DNA of 64,000 nucleotides, from positions 62,001-126,000 of the forward strand of contig NZ_JALGQE010000007.1 in assembly GCF_022810405.1 (NCBI RefSeq), read 5' to 3'. A program made the translations under genes and the position numbers. Each line of letters starts with the position of its first letter. The first letter of the stretch is position 1. Positions 19,245 through 29,110 of the stretch are shown piece after piece. The notes below the pieces were generated by a model. It was not told where the DNA came from, ran no database searches, and was given only the letters and a program-made list of their open reading frames with translations. Source of the stretch: Rhodococcus sp. ARC_M5 (lineage in GTDB: Bacteria; Actinomycetota; Actinomycetes; Mycobacteriales; Mycobacteriaceae).

Positions 19245-19274
19245 TTGGGTTCTGGCCGACCGTACTGGTATTCT
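19245..19274 (+). promoter_or_regulatory. Candidate rpsT promoter
   Basis: TTGGGT (19245-19250), an 18-nt spacer and TATTCT (19269-19274) lie about 100 bp before rpsT, leaving a leader of roughly 95 nt. Confidence 0.4.
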
Positions 19275-19375
19275 CGATCTTCGGCGCAGGGCTCCATGCT
19301 CTGCAGCAGACTTCGGGCATTCCAGCATGGATCGCCCTGACCGGAATACCGACGAAGACAAGAAGGATTTTACGC

Positions 19376-19636
19376 GTGGCCAATATCAAGTCCCAGAAGA
19401 AGCGGATTCTCACCAACGAGCGTGCACGCCTGCGCAACCAGTCGGTGAAGTCCTCCCTTCGCACCGTCATCCGCTCGTTCCGCGAGGCACAGGCTGCGGG
19501 CGACAAGGACAAGGCTTCCGAGATTCTTCTCGATGCAGGCCGCAAGCTGGACAAGGCCGCCAGCAAGGGCGTCATCCACAAGAACCAGGCAGCCAACAAG
19601 AAGTCGGCACTGGCTCTCGCAGTCAACAAGCTCTGA
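19376..19636 (+). CDS. rpsT: 30S ribosomal protein S20
   Basis: S20 is a primary 16S rRNA-binding protein of the small subunit. It is 86 residues, Lys/Arg-rich and helical, starting [20 protein letters not shown] and ending with [15 protein letters not shown]. The GTG start at 19376 has AGAAGGA about ten bases upstream. The gene is monocistronic, with a factor-independent terminator 20 bp after its stop. Confidence 0.97.
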   Translation: MANIKSQKKRILTNERARLRNQSVKSSLRTVIRSFREAQAAGDKDKASEILLDAGRKLDKAASKGVIHKNQAANKKSALALAVNKL

Positions 19637-19656
19637 TACACCACTGAGCTCGATCG

Positions 19657-19694
19657 AGCCCGCTGCATCCGACAACGATGCAGCGGGCTTTTTC
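19657..19694 (+). terminator. Rho-independent terminator of rpsT
   Basis: A 13-bp stem (AGCCCGCTGCATC / GATGCAGCGGGCT) with a 7-nt loop is followed by a run of five T. It also lies between convergent rpsT and holA. Confidence 0.9.
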
Positions 19695-19717
19695 GTGCGC
19701 TCTGCACTCCGGCGACG

Positions 19718-20692
19718 CTACTTGCCGAGTGACGCGACCGCCGCCACCGCCTTTTCCACCGCGTAGTCGGCGTCCGCCGCTTGGCCTTTGACGTCGGCGT
19801 TCAGTTGCGCCACCACCCGCAGCGCCTGTGCGATGGATCGGCCGTTCCACCCACGCGCCTGACCCTGCGCCTTCTTGATCTTCCACGGCGGCATGCCCAG
19901 CTCCCCCGCCATCCGGAACGGGTCGCCGCGACCGGCCGAACCCACGAGCGCAATGGTCCGGACGGCATCGGCCAACGCATCGGCGAGCAGCACGTGCGCC
20001 ACGCCCCGGTGCATCGCCCAGCGCAGGGCCTCGAGAGCGCCTGCCCGGTCGCCGATCACTGCTTTGTCTGCGACGTCGAACCCGGAGACCTCGGCCTTGC
20101 CCGAGTAGTACCGACGCACGGCGGGGAGGTCGACCTTGCCGCCGGTATCGGATACCAATTGTGAGCAGGCAGAGGCCAGTTCACGGAGCTCGTTGCCGAC
20201 GGACTCGACCACCGCCTCGATCACCTCGGCGCTGACCCGCACGTCGGCCGCACGGAACTCACCGCGTACGAAGTCGATGCGCTCGGCAGGCTTGGTCAGC
20301 TTGGCGCACTCGTGCACCTGCGCACCACACTTCTGCAGGGCACCGACCATCGCCTTGGCCCGACCGCCGCCGGAGTGCATGACCACCACGACTGCTCCCT
20401 CGGGCGGATCGGTAGCAGCGTCGAGCACCAGTGCCGAGGCGTCCTTGCCCGCCTCTGCGGCGGCCTCGAGCACCACGACTCGGTCCTCGGCGAACAGCGA
20501 CGGGCTGAATAGTTCGGCGAGTTCCGGGGCGCTGGCGTCACCGGTGCGCAACCGAGTGACCGGCAGGTCCTCCCCCGGAATCGCGGCGTTCGCGCGGACC
20601 TGAGCCACGATCGCCGCCACCGCGCGATCCACCAGAAGTTCTTCGTCGCCGAGAACCAGATGCAGTGGAGCCACACTCGAAGTCACGACCAT
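19718..20692 (-). CDS. holA: DNA polymerase III subunit delta
   Basis: HolA is the clamp-loader delta subunit that opens the beta clamp. From ATG 20692 it is 324 residues: the N-terminal [28 protein letters not shown], and the C-terminal helical part with [15 protein letters not shown] and [17 protein letters not shown]. It is placed between rpsT and comEC, as in mycobacteria. The in-frame ATG 11 codons upstream (20725) would almost reach comEC and has no support. Confidence 0.92.
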   Translation of the reverse strand: MVVTSSVAPLHLVLGDEELLVDRAVAAIVAQVRANAAIPGEDLPVTRLRTGDASAPELAELFSPSLFAEDRVVVLEAAAEAGKDASALVLDAATDPPEGAVVVVMHSGGGRAKAMVGALQKCGAQVHECAKLTKPAERIDFVRGEFRAADVRVSAEVIEAVVESVGNELRELASACSQLVSDTGGKVDLPAVRRYYSGKAEVSGFDVADKAVIGDRAGALEALRWAMHRGVAHVLLADALADAVRTIALVGSAGRGDPFRMAGELGMPPWKIKKAQGQARGWNGRSIAQALRVVAQLNADVKGQAADADYAVEKAVAAVASLGK

Positions 20693-20743
20693 GATCGTGC
20701 CATGAGCGGCCGACAGTGCCGGCATCCGCTTCGTGCCGAGCGA

Positions 20744-22336
20744 TCACCACAGCACGTGTGCCGTCCACGACGCGAGTGCCGCTATCGCCACCGCCGCGGC
20801 CAGCCACCTGAACACGGTGAAACGTAACGCCGCCAACAGCGCGGCCGTTCCGAATGCTGCCAGTGCGGCGCCCCCGATGCCGTCGGGGACGACGACGCCC
20901 GCTACCGGCACCGACGCAGCCTCCTCTGCCACGGCGATCAACCACCACAGCGGCGCGGACGCCAGCTGCGCCGCCCATTCCGCGAGCGAACCGCTGACGC
21001 AGGCGATCACCGCCGTGACGATGCCCACCACCGTGATCGGTGCGACGACCGGTGCCACCAGCACGTTCGCTGCGATGCCCACCACGCTGAACGTTCCGGC
21101 CATGGCCGCGACCACCGGAGCGGTCACCGCGTGCGCCGCCGCGGCGACCGCCACCACCTCCGCGGCCGCCCTCGGCCAGCCGCGGGCCCGAAGCCAGTCG
21201 ACCCAGACCGGAGCGACGAGCATGAGCGCGGCGGTGGCGAACACCGACAGCACGAATCCGACATCCACCGCCAGCCTCGGCCACCATGCAAGCAGACCCA
21301 ACACCGCGCCGCACAGCGCTGGAACCGCCTGTCTGCGTCGGCCGGTGACCAACGCCAGCAAACCGATCGACCCCATCACTGCCGCCCGCACCACACTCGG
21401 CGACGGCCTGGCCACGATCACGAACGCCACGAGTACGACGAACGCCACAACGACCGTCGCGCGGGGGCCGAGTCCGATACCCCGCAACACCAACAGAACC
21501 GCGCCGATCACGATGGAAAAATTCGCACCCGATACAGCCGTCAGATGCGTCAGTCCGGCCGCCCGAAAGTTCTCGGCGACCGTCTCGTCCAACCGCGACA
21601 CGTCCCCGACCACGAGACCGGGTAGCAGACCTGCGCGATCCGGTGGCATCGAATTCTGCGCCACCGCAGCCAGGTTCGACCGGAAGGTGCCGGCTGCAGC
21701 AGAGATCGCCCCTGGCTCGTCCACGGTGACGGGCGGACCCGAAGTACGGATCACAGCGACGCTCATGTCCGGCCGGATCGGCGTACCGAGCCTGCCCCGC
21801 ACGGTGATCTCCTGGCCCGGTAGCAATGCCGACCACTGTGCCTCCGGTGCCACGATCGACACTCGTCCGCCGACGTACAGCGCCTCGCCACCTACGTCGA
21901 CTCGCGTCGTCTCGGCCTTCAGCATCACCATCGACGGACCGGGAGCCGACAATCGTCGCGGGTCCTCCTCCAATCGCACCGAGGCGGTGATCCACGCTCG
22001 ATTCTCGGCAGCGGCAGCCACTGGATGATCGGCCAGCGACCGCATCTGAAGCCAGATCGCTCCACCGAAACACAATGCCAGCACGATCACCGCGGCCGCA
22101 CCGAACCGACTCGACCCCGACCAGGCGAGCCGAATCGACAACCGGTGCAGTGCAACTCCGACGAGCAGCACCACCGCAACGGCGGACGCAGTAGCAGCCA
22201 GGGCAGCACCGGGCCCACCGAGAATTCCGATCGCGGTGATCGACCAGCACACGGCGGCAGCCGGAACCAGCCGCACGTCGAACGGCAGACGATCCTCGGC
22301 CTGCGCCGCACCGGTCGACGCGGCAGCGGTGGTCAT
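20744..22336 (-). CDS. comEC: ComEC/Rec2-family membrane channel protein
   Basis: This 530-residue polytopic protein carries the ComEC competence domain, the inner-membrane DNA channel of transformation systems. Several N-terminal membrane spans are followed by an OB-like DUF4131 region, then the competence core with GLVVGDVSRLDETVAENFR and HLTAVSGANFSIVIG and many further spans. The C-terminal metallo-beta-lactamase nuclease domain present in full-length ComEC is absent: the protein ends in a membrane segment. The start at 22336 overlaps the comEA stop (ATGA). Whether this actinomycete is naturally transformable cannot be told from here. Confidence 0.88.
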   Translation of the reverse strand: MTTAAASTGAAQAEDRLPFDVRLVPAAAVCWSITAIGILGGPGAALAATASAVAVVLLVGVALHRLSIRLAWSGSSRFGAAAVIVLALCFGGAIWLQMRSLADHPVAAAAENRAWITASVRLEEDPRRLSAPGPSMVMLKAETTRVDVGGEALYVGGRVSIVAPEAQWSALLPGQEITVRGRLGTPIRPDMSVAVIRTSGPPVTVDEPGAISAAAGTFRSNLAAVAQNSMPPDRAGLLPGLVVGDVSRLDETVAENFRAAGLTHLTAVSGANFSIVIGAVLLVLRGIGLGPRATVVVAFVVLVAFVIVARPSPSVVRAAVMGSIGLLALVTGRRRQAVPALCGAVLGLLAWWPRLAVDVGFVLSVFATAALMLVAPVWVDWLRARGWPRAAAEVVAVAAAAHAVTAPVVAAMAGTFSVVGIAANVLVAPVVAPITVVGIVTAVIACVSGSLAEWAAQLASAPLWWLIAVAEEAASVPVAGVVVPDGIGGAALAAFGTAALLAALRFTVFRWLAAAVAIAALASWTAHVLW

Positions 22337-23217
22337 CCGACATGCACCAGGTCGCGGATCCTGGCCAGTCTGCCGGGCCCGATTCCGTCCACCTCGGACA
22401 GCTGTTCCACAGACGCGAAGCGGCCGTTGGTCTCTCGCCAACTCACGATCGAGGTCGCGGTCACCGGACCTACTCCGGGCAATGCGTCCAGTTCTGCGAC
22501 GGTCGCGGCGTTGAGGTCCACCGTCCCGCCCGAGGTGGCACCTCCGACACCGGCCGGAACGCCGCCGCTACCGTCTGTCGGTGTTCCGATCCCGGACGTC
22601 GTACTGCTGACCGGTGGAGCTGCCTCCGGCGGAACGACGCCGACGACGATCTGATCACCGTCGGCGACACGCGCAGCCATGTTCAGCGCCAACAGATCGG
22701 CACCCTCGACTGCGCCGCCTGCCGCCGCCACCGCATCGGCGACGCGCGAACCCGGTTGCAGCCGAACCAATCCGGGGCGCGTCACGAGCCCGACGACGCT
22801 CACCACGAGTTCGGTCTCGGCGATCGGCACAGGATCGAGCGCGTCCCCCGGATTTACCGTGCCATCGATACCCACCGTGTCGGTCGCGACCACGGCGAGC
22901 GGCGGCGCAGGTGCCGGTGTCGGTGCATCTCGAAACACCGCGAATGCCGCGACGAGCACGACGAAGACCCCGGCCGCCGCGAGTGCCAGTGCCCCCGGTT
23001 TCCCTGGGTCGACGCGGGCAGCTCTCCACCGCTGCGGCAGCAAGGACGACCACGGCGTGCTGGATCGCTGTGCTTCCGGCAACAGCCACTCCGGTTCCGT
23101 GGACCCGACGTCAGGTCGCGGGTCCTCGGGCACGACGCGAGCGCGGTCGGAATCATGTTGCCTGCGCACGGAGTTCAATCGCGCCACCGTGTGCGCCCGA
23201 TCGTCGTTGCCGCCCAT
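22333..23217 (-). CDS. comEA: ComEA-like helix-hairpin-helix DNA-binding protein
   Basis: The 294-residue product has a cytoplasmic N-terminus (~75 residues), one membrane anchor (ALALAAAGVFVVLVAAFAVF), and an SLBB-type domain (VVSVVGLVTRPGLVRLQPG). A Gly/Ser/Pro linker follows, then a C-terminal tandem HhH domain (VDLNAATVAELDALPGVGP, DGIGPGRLARIRDL). In competence systems such proteins bind incoming DNA outside the membrane and hand it to ComEC. ATG 23217 follows a TAGCGT -10-like element by 8 bp. It is translationally coupled to comEC. Confidence 0.9.
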   Translation of the reverse strand: MGGNDDRAHTVARLNSVRRQHDSDRARVVPEDPRPDVGSTEPEWLLPEAQRSSTPWSSLLPQRWRAARVDPGKPGALALAAAGVFVVLVAAFAVFRDAPTPAPAPPLAVVATDTVGIDGTVNPGDALDPVPIAETELVVSVVGLVTRPGLVRLQPGSRVADAVAAAGGAVEGADLLALNMAARVADGDQIVVGVVPPEAAPPVSSTTSGIGTPTDGSGGVPAGVGGATSGGTVDLNAATVAELDALPGVGPVTATSIVSWRETNGRFASVEQLSEVDGIGPGRLARIRDLVHVG

Positions 23218-23325
23218 GCCGAAGGACGCTACTGCGCGCGAGAGGACCCGATCGGGAAGGACGCAGGCCAGGAATTGCCCTGTGCACAACCCGGATGCTG
23301 TGGATGAACCGTGCGATCGACGCGG

Positions 23326-24174
23326 CTATCGGCGTCCAGGAGCCACGACGACACCGACCGCGCCCGGACCCACGTGGGCACCGAGGACTGCACCGAAGGG
23401 ATACACGTCGATGCTGGTCGACTGCGGAATTCGGGAGGCCAGCATCGCGGCGACGTCCTCCGCGCGGTCCGGGCACAGCATGTGGTGCACCGCGAGCACA
23501 ACCCCCGAATCGTCACCGACCTCGGTTGCGGCCGCAACTGCCGCGTCGACCAGCTTGTTCAGTGCTTTGGACGAGGTCCGCGTCTTCTCCCGCAACACGA
23601 GCGTGCCGTCGCTGATGTGCAACACCGGCTTCATGGCCAGAGCCGTCCCGAGCAGCGCGGCGGCAGTACCGATTCGCCCTCCGCGTCGTAGGTGGTCGAG
23701 TCGATCGACGACGATGAAGCATCTCGAGGTGGTCGACGCGGCGACGGCGTCGCCATAGACCTCGTTCAGTTCCGCTCCCCCGGCGGCCGTGGCGGCGGCA
23801 GCCAGCACCGCGAAGCCCAGTCCCATGCCTGCCGATGCGGAATCGACGACTCGGACGGCGGAGCCCACCTGCACGGCGGCCTGGCGCGCTGCCTCCCAGG
23901 TACTCGAGAGTCCACGAGAGATGTGCAGGGCCACCACGCCCGCGCCTCGACTACGTTCGAGAGCTGCGGCGTAGACCTCGGTGAGTTCCCCTGGAGAGGC
24001 CCCCGCAGTGGTCACCTGCTTGCCCGAGGCGGACTGATCGGGAATCTCGTCGACACCCTCGCGGTGGTCGACTCCGTCCACCAACACGTGCAGTGGCACC
24101 ACCGCGATGCCTCGTTCGGCGGCGAGGGCGGCGGGCAAGCAGGACGAGGAGTCGGTGACGACGGTGACGGTCAT
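23326..24174 (-). CDS. DegV family fatty-acid-binding protein
   Basis: The 282-residue DegV protein of the FakB type binds a fatty acid. It shows [41 protein letters not shown] and the conserved [14 protein letters not shown]. In Firmicutes these present fatty acids to a FakA kinase; no FakA is in this window, so the actinobacterial role is open. Its ATG overlaps the octT stop (ATGA). The position matches Rv2417c. Confidence 0.9.
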   Translation of the reverse strand: MTVTVVTDSSSCLPAALAAERGIAVVPLHVLVDGVDHREGVDEIPDQSASGKQVTTAGASPGELTEVYAAALERSRGAGVVALHISRGLSSTWEAARQAAVQVGSAVRVVDSASAGMGLGFAVLAAAATAAGGAELNEVYGDAVAASTTSRCFIVVDRLDHLRRGGRIGTAAALLGTALAMKPVLHISDGTLVLREKTRTSSKALNKLVDAAVAAATEVGDDSGVVLAVHHMLCPDRAEDVAAMLASRIPQSTSIDVYPFGAVLGAHVGPGAVGVVVAPGRR

Positions 24175-24923
24175 GACGTTCGAGTGACCGCCTCCGCGGC
24201 GACGGGTCGCAGCACCGCCAGCATCGCCTCCGCTACCGCGACATGGGCGTCCCAACCCCAATGGATACCGTCGGGATTCGCGTTCTCGGATTCGATGTTC
24301 GGCCGTACCGCGTCGGCCAGATCGACCATGGGAACGTTCGTCTCGGCGCTCCACGCGCGGAGCGCTCGCACAGCGGGTTCGCGACCCGAGTGCACCTTGC
24401 CGTAAGCGTCGCAGCGGTGCACCGACGGGTAGGTACCTATGACGGGGAGCTCCGGACGCACGTAGGCCAGTGCGGCGCGGGTCTGTTCGAGATACTCGAC
24501 GCTCAGCCGCGGCGGCAGGGCCACCGGCCAACCGAGATGAGACAGAACAGGTTGCACCACTTGATATCCCGCGCGAACCACGCGCCGGAGGGCAGGCGGT
24601 CTGATGTACCGGATCTGCTCCCGTAGGGCGGTGGGCAACGGAGACGGGAGTGAATCCATGCCGCCGATTCCGAGCACGACGGCACCGGCACGGGGAATCG
24701 CTGCCCACACTCGCGGATCCTGGGTCAGTGCCCACCATGCGTCGCGACTCGTCCAGCCGATGCGCGCAACCAACTCGACCGTCCAACCCAGCTCCGCTGC
24801 AACGAGATTGGGCCACAACCGCGGGTCGTCGACCGGTAGCCCACCCTCGGGTCCGTAGTAGCTCAACGAGTCCGCGAGCACGAGCAGCGCGGGGCGCGCC
24901 GACGTCTCGTCAGAGGACGTCAC
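24171..24923 (-). CDS. octT: SGNH acyltransferase, probable diglucosylglycerate octanoyltransferase
   Basis: This is a 250-residue SGNH/GDSL-fold protein: block [11 protein letters not shown] with the nucleophilic Ser, [11 protein letters not shown], and the C-terminal [17 protein letters not shown] carrying Asp and His. By synteny with gpgP and Rv2418c it should transfer octanoate to diglucosylglycerate, an early step in methylglucose lipopolysaccharide formation. The GTG start at 24923 overlaps the gpgP end by 14 bp, so the two are coupled. The specific substrate rests on synteny and family likeness. Confidence 0.75.
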   Translation of the reverse strand: MTSSDETSARPALLVLADSLSYYGPEGGLPVDDPRLWPNLVAAELGWTVELVARIGWTSRDAWWALTQDPRVWAAIPRAGAVVLGIGGMDSLPSPLPTALREQIRYIRPPALRRVVRAGYQVVQPVLSHLGWPVALPPRLSVEYLEQTRAALAYVRPELPVIGTYPSVHRCDAYGKVHSGREPAVRALRAWSAETNVPMVDLADAVRPNIESENANPDGIHWGWDAHVAVAEAMLAVLRPVAAEAVTRTS

Positions 24924-25563
24924 TGGCCACCTGCGCCGAGGCGTTCCACACATCGAGTCGCCAGGACGGATTCTCGCCGGGTCCGTGCGCACCGAGCTGC
25001 ACCCAGCTGGTGTTGGCGAGGCCACCGAGCACCGGCCAGCGTTCGGTGGGCAGATCGAGCAGCGCGGCAGTCAGGGCCGCGATCAGACCACCGTGCGCGA
25101 CGAGGACGAGTGGTCGCTGGTTGCCGTCGGCCCCCCACTCGGGAACGCCGGCCGCGAGTTCACGAACCAGCGGCACGCTGCGTCGGGCAACGTCGATGCG
25201 GCTCTCCCCACCGGGTGGGGCAATGGTGGCGTCGGCGCGCCAGGCCGGCCGTGCACCGGGCGCGATGTCGTCGACCTCGGTGTGGGTCAAGCCCTGCCAC
25301 TGACCGAGATGGGTTTCGCGTAGGCGCTCGTCCACCGACACTGCAACACCCGACGCGTCTCCGAGTGCCATTGCGGTGTCGAGGGCGCGCCGCAGATCCG
25401 ACGAGACGATCTTGATCGGCTCACGCGTCGCCAGCTCGGCAGCGGCCGTCTTAGCCTGGCTGCGGCCGAGCTCGGACAGATCGGTGTCGAGCTGCCCCTG
25501 CATGCGGTCGGTGGCGTTGTACTCCGTCTGACCGTGCCGAAGCAGGATGAGGCGTCGGATCAT
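24910..25563 (-). CDS. gpgP: Histidine phosphatase, probable glucosyl-3-phosphoglycerate phosphatase
   Basis: This is a 217-residue histidine phosphatase family protein with catalytic [17 protein letters not shown] at the start, the second Arg in [11 protein letters not shown], the Glu in [13 protein letters not shown] and the late His in [12 protein letters not shown]. In mycobacteria the syntenic enzyme (Rv2419c) dephosphorylates glucosyl-3-phosphoglycerate; it was once annotated as a phosphoglycerate mutase. The ATG overlaps the rsfS stop, and it is coupled to octT downstream. Confidence 0.82.
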   Translation of the reverse strand: MIRRLILLRHGQTEYNATDRMQGQLDTDLSELGRSQAKTAAAELATREPIKIVSSDLRRALDTAMALGDASGVAVSVDERLRETHLGQWQGLTHTEVDDIAPGARPAWRADATIAPPGGESRIDVARRSVPLVRELAAGVPEWGADGNQRPLVLVAHGGLIAALTAALLDLPTERWPVLGGLANTSWVQLGAHGPGENPSWRLDVWNASAQVASDVL

Positions 25564-25949
25564 TGCTCCGATTCCGGAGCCGGGTGCTGTCCGAGACCGG
25601 GAACCTCGATGGTCGGGCAGTCCTTCCACAGCCGCTCGAGTGCGTAGAAGTTGCGCTCCTCGTTGTGCTGGACGTGCACGACGATGTCGGAGTAGTCCAG
25701 CAGCGCCCAACGGCCTTCCCTTGTGCCCTCGCGACGGACCGGCTTGTGTCCGGCCTCACGCAGCTGATCCTCGATGTTCTCGACGATCGAGTTGACCTGA
25801 CGCTCGTTGGGCGCGGAGGCGATCACGAAGCAATCGGTGATGTAGAGCTGATCGGAGACGTCGAGGATCACCACGTCGCTGGCCAGTTTGTCGTCGGCTG
25901 CGAGCGCGGCGATCCGCGCCATCTCGGCGGCTTCGGCTGTTGCAGTCAC
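25560..25949 (-). CDS. rsfS: Ribosomal silencing factor RsfS
   Basis: The 129-residue RsfS/DUF143 protein binds L14 and blocks subunit joining under starvation. Typical sequence: [53 protein letters not shown] and [11 protein letters not shown]. The GTG start overlaps the nadD stop by GTGA, and the gene is coupled to gpgP. The nadD-rsfS pairing is widely conserved. Confidence 0.95.
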   Translation of the reverse strand: MTATAEAAEMARIAALAADDKLASDVVILDVSDQLYITDCFVIASAPNERQVNSIVENIEDQLREAGHKPVRREGTREGRWALLDYSDIVVHVQHNEERNFYALERLWKDCPTIEVPGLGQHPAPESEQ

Positions 25950-26722
25950 TTCGGTGTACTCCCACTCGTATGGCTCGGGTTTGCGGTCATTGCGCTGGTG
26001 ACCGACCCTGCCGGTTGCTTCTTCTGGGGCGCTGGTTCCGACATGGTGACGGATCCGTCGAGACGCTGAGCGCCTCGTGGTCTGTAGAGATTTCTCTTCG
26101 AGATGTATTGCACGACGCCGTCCGGTACGAGGTACCAGACCGGCCGATTCTCACCGGCTCGACGTCGACAGTCCGTCGACGATATCGCGAGTGCAGGTAT
26201 TTCCATCAATGTGAGAGTGTCCGCGGGCAGCGACCGAAGGTGCTTGGCGAGATGTTCGACGCCGAGCTCGAACCCCGGACGCGAGACACCGACGAACTTG
26301 GCGAGCTCGAACAACTCCTCCCAGTTCTGCCACGTGAGGATCGATTCGAGCGCGTCCGCGCCGGTGATGAAGTACAGCTCGGCATTGGGATGCTGTGATC
26401 GCAGATCGCGCAGGGTGTCGACCGTATAGGTCGACTTCTCCCGGTCGACGTCCACTCGGCTGACCGAGAATCGGGGATTCGACGCCGTCGCGATCACGGT
26501 CATCAGGTAGCGGTCCTCGGCCGGGCTGACCGTTTTCCCTTCCTTCTGCCAGGGGTTTCCGGTGGGGACGAAGATGACCTCGTCCAGACCGAATTCGTTC
26601 GCCACTTCGCTGGCTGCGACAAGGTGCCCGTGGTGAATCGGGTCGAAGGTGCCGCCCATCACGCCCAAACGACGAACGGACTGCGCACCGGTGGTCTCGC
26701 CGGGATCGGATTCACGCTGCAC
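25946..26722 (-). CDS. nadD: Nicotinate-nucleotide adenylyltransferase
   Basis: NadD makes NaAD from NaMN and ATP in NAD synthesis. Motifs are [20 protein letters not shown] with the HxGH box, [27 protein letters not shown] and the C-terminal ISSTDCRRR. From GTG 26722 it is 258 residues, which includes an N-terminal extension of about 15 residues and a C-terminal tail of about 38 residues rich in Ser/Pro/Lys beyond the usual end ([12 protein letters not shown]). The start is uncertain because several upstream codons are possible. It is coupled to rsfS. Confidence 0.92.
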   Translation of the reverse strand: MQRESDPGETTGAQSVRRLGVMGGTFDPIHHGHLVAASEVANEFGLDEVIFVPTGNPWQKEGKTVSPAEDRYLMTVIATASNPRFSVSRVDVDREKSTYTVDTLRDLRSQHPNAELYFITGADALESILTWQNWEELFELAKFVGVSRPGFELGVEHLAKHLRSLPADTLTLMEIPALAISSTDCRRRAGENRPVWYLVPDGVVQYISKRNLYRPRGAQRLDGSVTMSEPAPQKKQPAGSVTSAMTANPSHTSGSTPK

Positions 26723-26766
26723 AACCGCCGATTCTACGTCCGGGGCACCACCGGGCGTCACACGCC

Positions 26767-28182
26767 TCACACCGGCAGCAGACGCGAGACCACGGTGGCG
26801 AGTTGCTGAGCGGATCGGCACTCGTGCATGGCGATCACGTCGGCGTACACCTTGGCGGCCGAATCGCCGGAACCCCACTGCGATTTCGGTTCGGGATTGA
26901 GCCAGTACGCATGCTTGGCCACCGACACGATGTGCGCCAACGCAGGCAGCTTCGGATCGCGGTAGTTGGTGCGTGCGTCGCCGAGAATCAGCACCGAGCT
27001 ACGACTGGTGACCGCGTGCGCGTACTTCTCGTCGAACGTCGTGAGGGCATGGCCGTAGTCCGAGTGCCCGTCGTACGTCACGAGATCGGACTCGCGGACG
27101 ATGCGGCTCATCGCGGCACCGAGATCGGACCCGGAATCGAAGAACCGCGTCACCTCGTCGGTGGAGTCGACGAACGCGAAGATCCGCACGCGCGAGAACT
27201 GCTCTCGCAGCGCGTGCACCAACAGCAGCGTGAAGTTGCTGAAACCTGCCACCGAGCCCGAGACATCGCACAGCACAACCAATTCGGGGCGGGCTCGACG
27301 CGGCTTGCGCTCGACCAGGTCGATCGGGATGCCGCCGGTGGACATCGACTTGCGCAGCGTACGACGCAGATCGATCGAGCCATGCCTGCTTCGACTGCGC
27401 CGCACCGCAAGTCGCGATGCCAACAGCCGGGCCAGCGGTGTGACGTTGCGTCGCAGCGCTGCCATCTCCGTGTCCGAGGCTCGCAGGAAATCGACCTCCT
27501 CCGCCAGCTTGGGAACCCCGTAGCTCGCTACCCGCTCCCGGCCCAGCTTTTCTGCCGACCGTCGCCTCGTCTCGCTCTCGACCATCGTGCGAAGGTCTGC
27601 AATACGTTGCGCTGCAGTCCGTTTGGCCACTTCCGATTCGTAGTCGTCGGTGGGGCGATCGGGTGCATCGTCACTGCGGCCGAGCAGGCCGTCGAGAATC
27701 TTGCGCAGCAACGTATCGGGCGCAACGTCGCGCAAGGCCTGGTATGCCGAGAACGAGGGCCCGTTGGAGGACTTGTACTGCCCGAGTTCCTCGACCATCT
27801 GCGCCGCCAGCATCTGGGTCAGCTCCGCGGCCTCGGCCGAATCGTCCGAGAGCAGTTCCACCAACAACTCGCGAAGCGCATCGATGTCGACATCGCCGGC
27901 ATCGGTGCGGGGCAGCGCAGTGTCGATCTGCCCCGAGTCCCTGGCGCCCGATGCCACCGGAAACCACAGGTCGAACAGGGCGTCGAACACTCCGCGATGA
28001 GTCGGACGGCGCAGCAGTGCGCAGGCCAGACCCTCGCGCACGGCCTCCCGATCGAGCAGATCGAGAACCGACAGGACGCGTCCGGCATCGACCGTCTCCG
28101 ACGGCCCCACCGAAATTCCACGCCGACGCAGCGCCTCGACGAAACCGACGAGGTGACCGGGGATTCCGTGCGGGGCCTGCAT
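26767..28182 (-). CDS. VWA domain (CoxE-like) protein, MoxR partner
   Basis: The 471-residue protein has an N-terminal helical CoxE-like region and a C-terminal von Willebrand factor A domain with an intact metal site, [20 protein letters not shown], plus [11 protein letters not shown] and [15 protein letters not shown]. CoxE/VWA proteins act with MoxR AAA+ ATPases as chaperone-like metal insertion or assembly factors. The MoxR gene lies 1 bp upstream, so the pair forms one unit (Rv2425c-Rv2426c in mycobacteria). The client protein is not evident. Confidence 0.88.
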   Translation of the reverse strand: MQAPHGIPGHLVGFVEALRRRGISVGPSETVDAGRVLSVLDLLDREAVREGLACALLRRPTHRGVFDALFDLWFPVASGARDSGQIDTALPRTDAGDVDIDALRELLVELLSDDSAEAAELTQMLAAQMVEELGQYKSSNGPSFSAYQALRDVAPDTLLRKILDGLLGRSDDAPDRPTDDYESEVAKRTAAQRIADLRTMVESETRRRSAEKLGRERVASYGVPKLAEEVDFLRASDTEMAALRRNVTPLARLLASRLAVRRSRSRHGSIDLRRTLRKSMSTGGIPIDLVERKPRRARPELVVLCDVSGSVAGFSNFTLLLVHALREQFSRVRIFAFVDSTDEVTRFFDSGSDLGAAMSRIVRESDLVTYDGHSDYGHALTTFDEKYAHAVTSRSSVLILGDARTNYRDPKLPALAHIVSVAKHAYWLNPEPKSQWGSGDSAAKVYADVIAMHECRSAQQLATVVSRLLPV

Positions 28183-28183
28183 G

Positions 28184-29065
28184 TCAGTTGAGCCGGAGTT
28201 CGGCTGCCGCGCGAACCTGGTCCGACTGATGCTTGAGGACCACACCGAGGGTGGAGCGAACCGCGTCGTCGTCGAGGGTGTCCATACCGAGAGCCAACAG
28301 GGTGCGTCCCCAGTCGATGGTCTCGGCCACCGAGGGCAACTTCTTGAGCTGCATCGCGCGCAGTACCCGCACGGTCTTGATCATCTGCTCGGCGATGGCC
28401 TCGGGCAGTTCGGGAACCCGGCTGGCGAGGATCCGGCGCTCGAGGTCGGCGTCGGGAAAATCGAGGTGCAGGAACAGGCAGCGACGCTTGAGGGCCTCGG
28501 ACAGTTCACGAGTGGCGTTGGAGGTGAGCACCACGAACGGCGTCCGCTCGGCCACGATCGTGCCGAGCTCGGGAATGGTGATCGCGAAGTCGCTGAGTAC
28601 CTCGAGCAGCAGTCCTTCGATCTCGACGTCGGCCTTGTCGGTCTCGTCGATGAGCAGAACCGTGGGATCGGTACGGCGAATCGCCTGCAGTAGCGGCCGC
28701 GCCAGCAGGAATTCCTCGGAGAAGACGTCCAGCTTGGTCGAGTCCCAATCGGCAGCGGTACCGGACTGGATGCGCAGGATCTGCTTGGCGTGATTCCACT
28801 CGTACAGCGCGCGGGCCTCGTCGACACCCTCGTAGCACTGCAGCCGCACCAGTTCGGCACCGGTCGTCTGCGCCACGGCCCGGGCCAGTTCGGTCTTGCC
28901 CACCCCCGCCGGACCCTCGATCAGCAGCGGCTTGCCGAGGCGATCGGCGAGAAATACCGAGGTGGCGGTGGCCTTGTCGGCCAGATAGCCCGTCTCGGCG
29001 AGACGCCTCTGGACGTCGTCCACGCTGGCGAACAGCGGGGGTGTCGTCGGTAGGGCACGATCCAT
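28184..29065 (-). CDS. MoxR-family AAA+ ATPase
   Basis: The 293-residue AAA+ ATPase has Walker A EGPAGVGKTELARAVAQ, Walker B VLLIDETDKADVEIEG, sensor 1 VVLTSNATRELSEALKRRC and Arg-finger region. It is the partner of the VWA protein immediately downstream and probably remodels or loads metal into an unknown enzyme. An ATG start at 29065 is used. No other genes join the pair. Confidence 0.92.
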   Translation of the reverse strand: MDRALPTTPPLFASVDDVQRRLAETGYLADKATATSVFLADRLGKPLLIEGPAGVGKTELARAVAQTTGAELVRLQCYEGVDEARALYEWNHAKQILRIQSGTAADWDSTKLDVFSEEFLLARPLLQAIRRTDPTVLLIDETDKADVEIEGLLLEVLSDFAITIPELGTIVAERTPFVVLTSNATRELSEALKRRCLFLHLDFPDADLERRILASRVPELPEAIAEQMIKTVRVLRAMQLKKLPSVAETIDWGRTLLALGMDTLDDDAVRSTLGVVLKHQSDQVRAAAELRLN

Positions 29066-29110
29066 GTCACAGCTCCTGGTGATCGGGTCTGGGCGATGCG
29101 GCGATGGGTG

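Noticed and set aside
17297..19636. 779-codon plus-strand frame ending in rpsT
   Set aside because: Only the last 87 codons (from GTG 19376) encode S20; the rest is antisense to the ATP-grasp gene.
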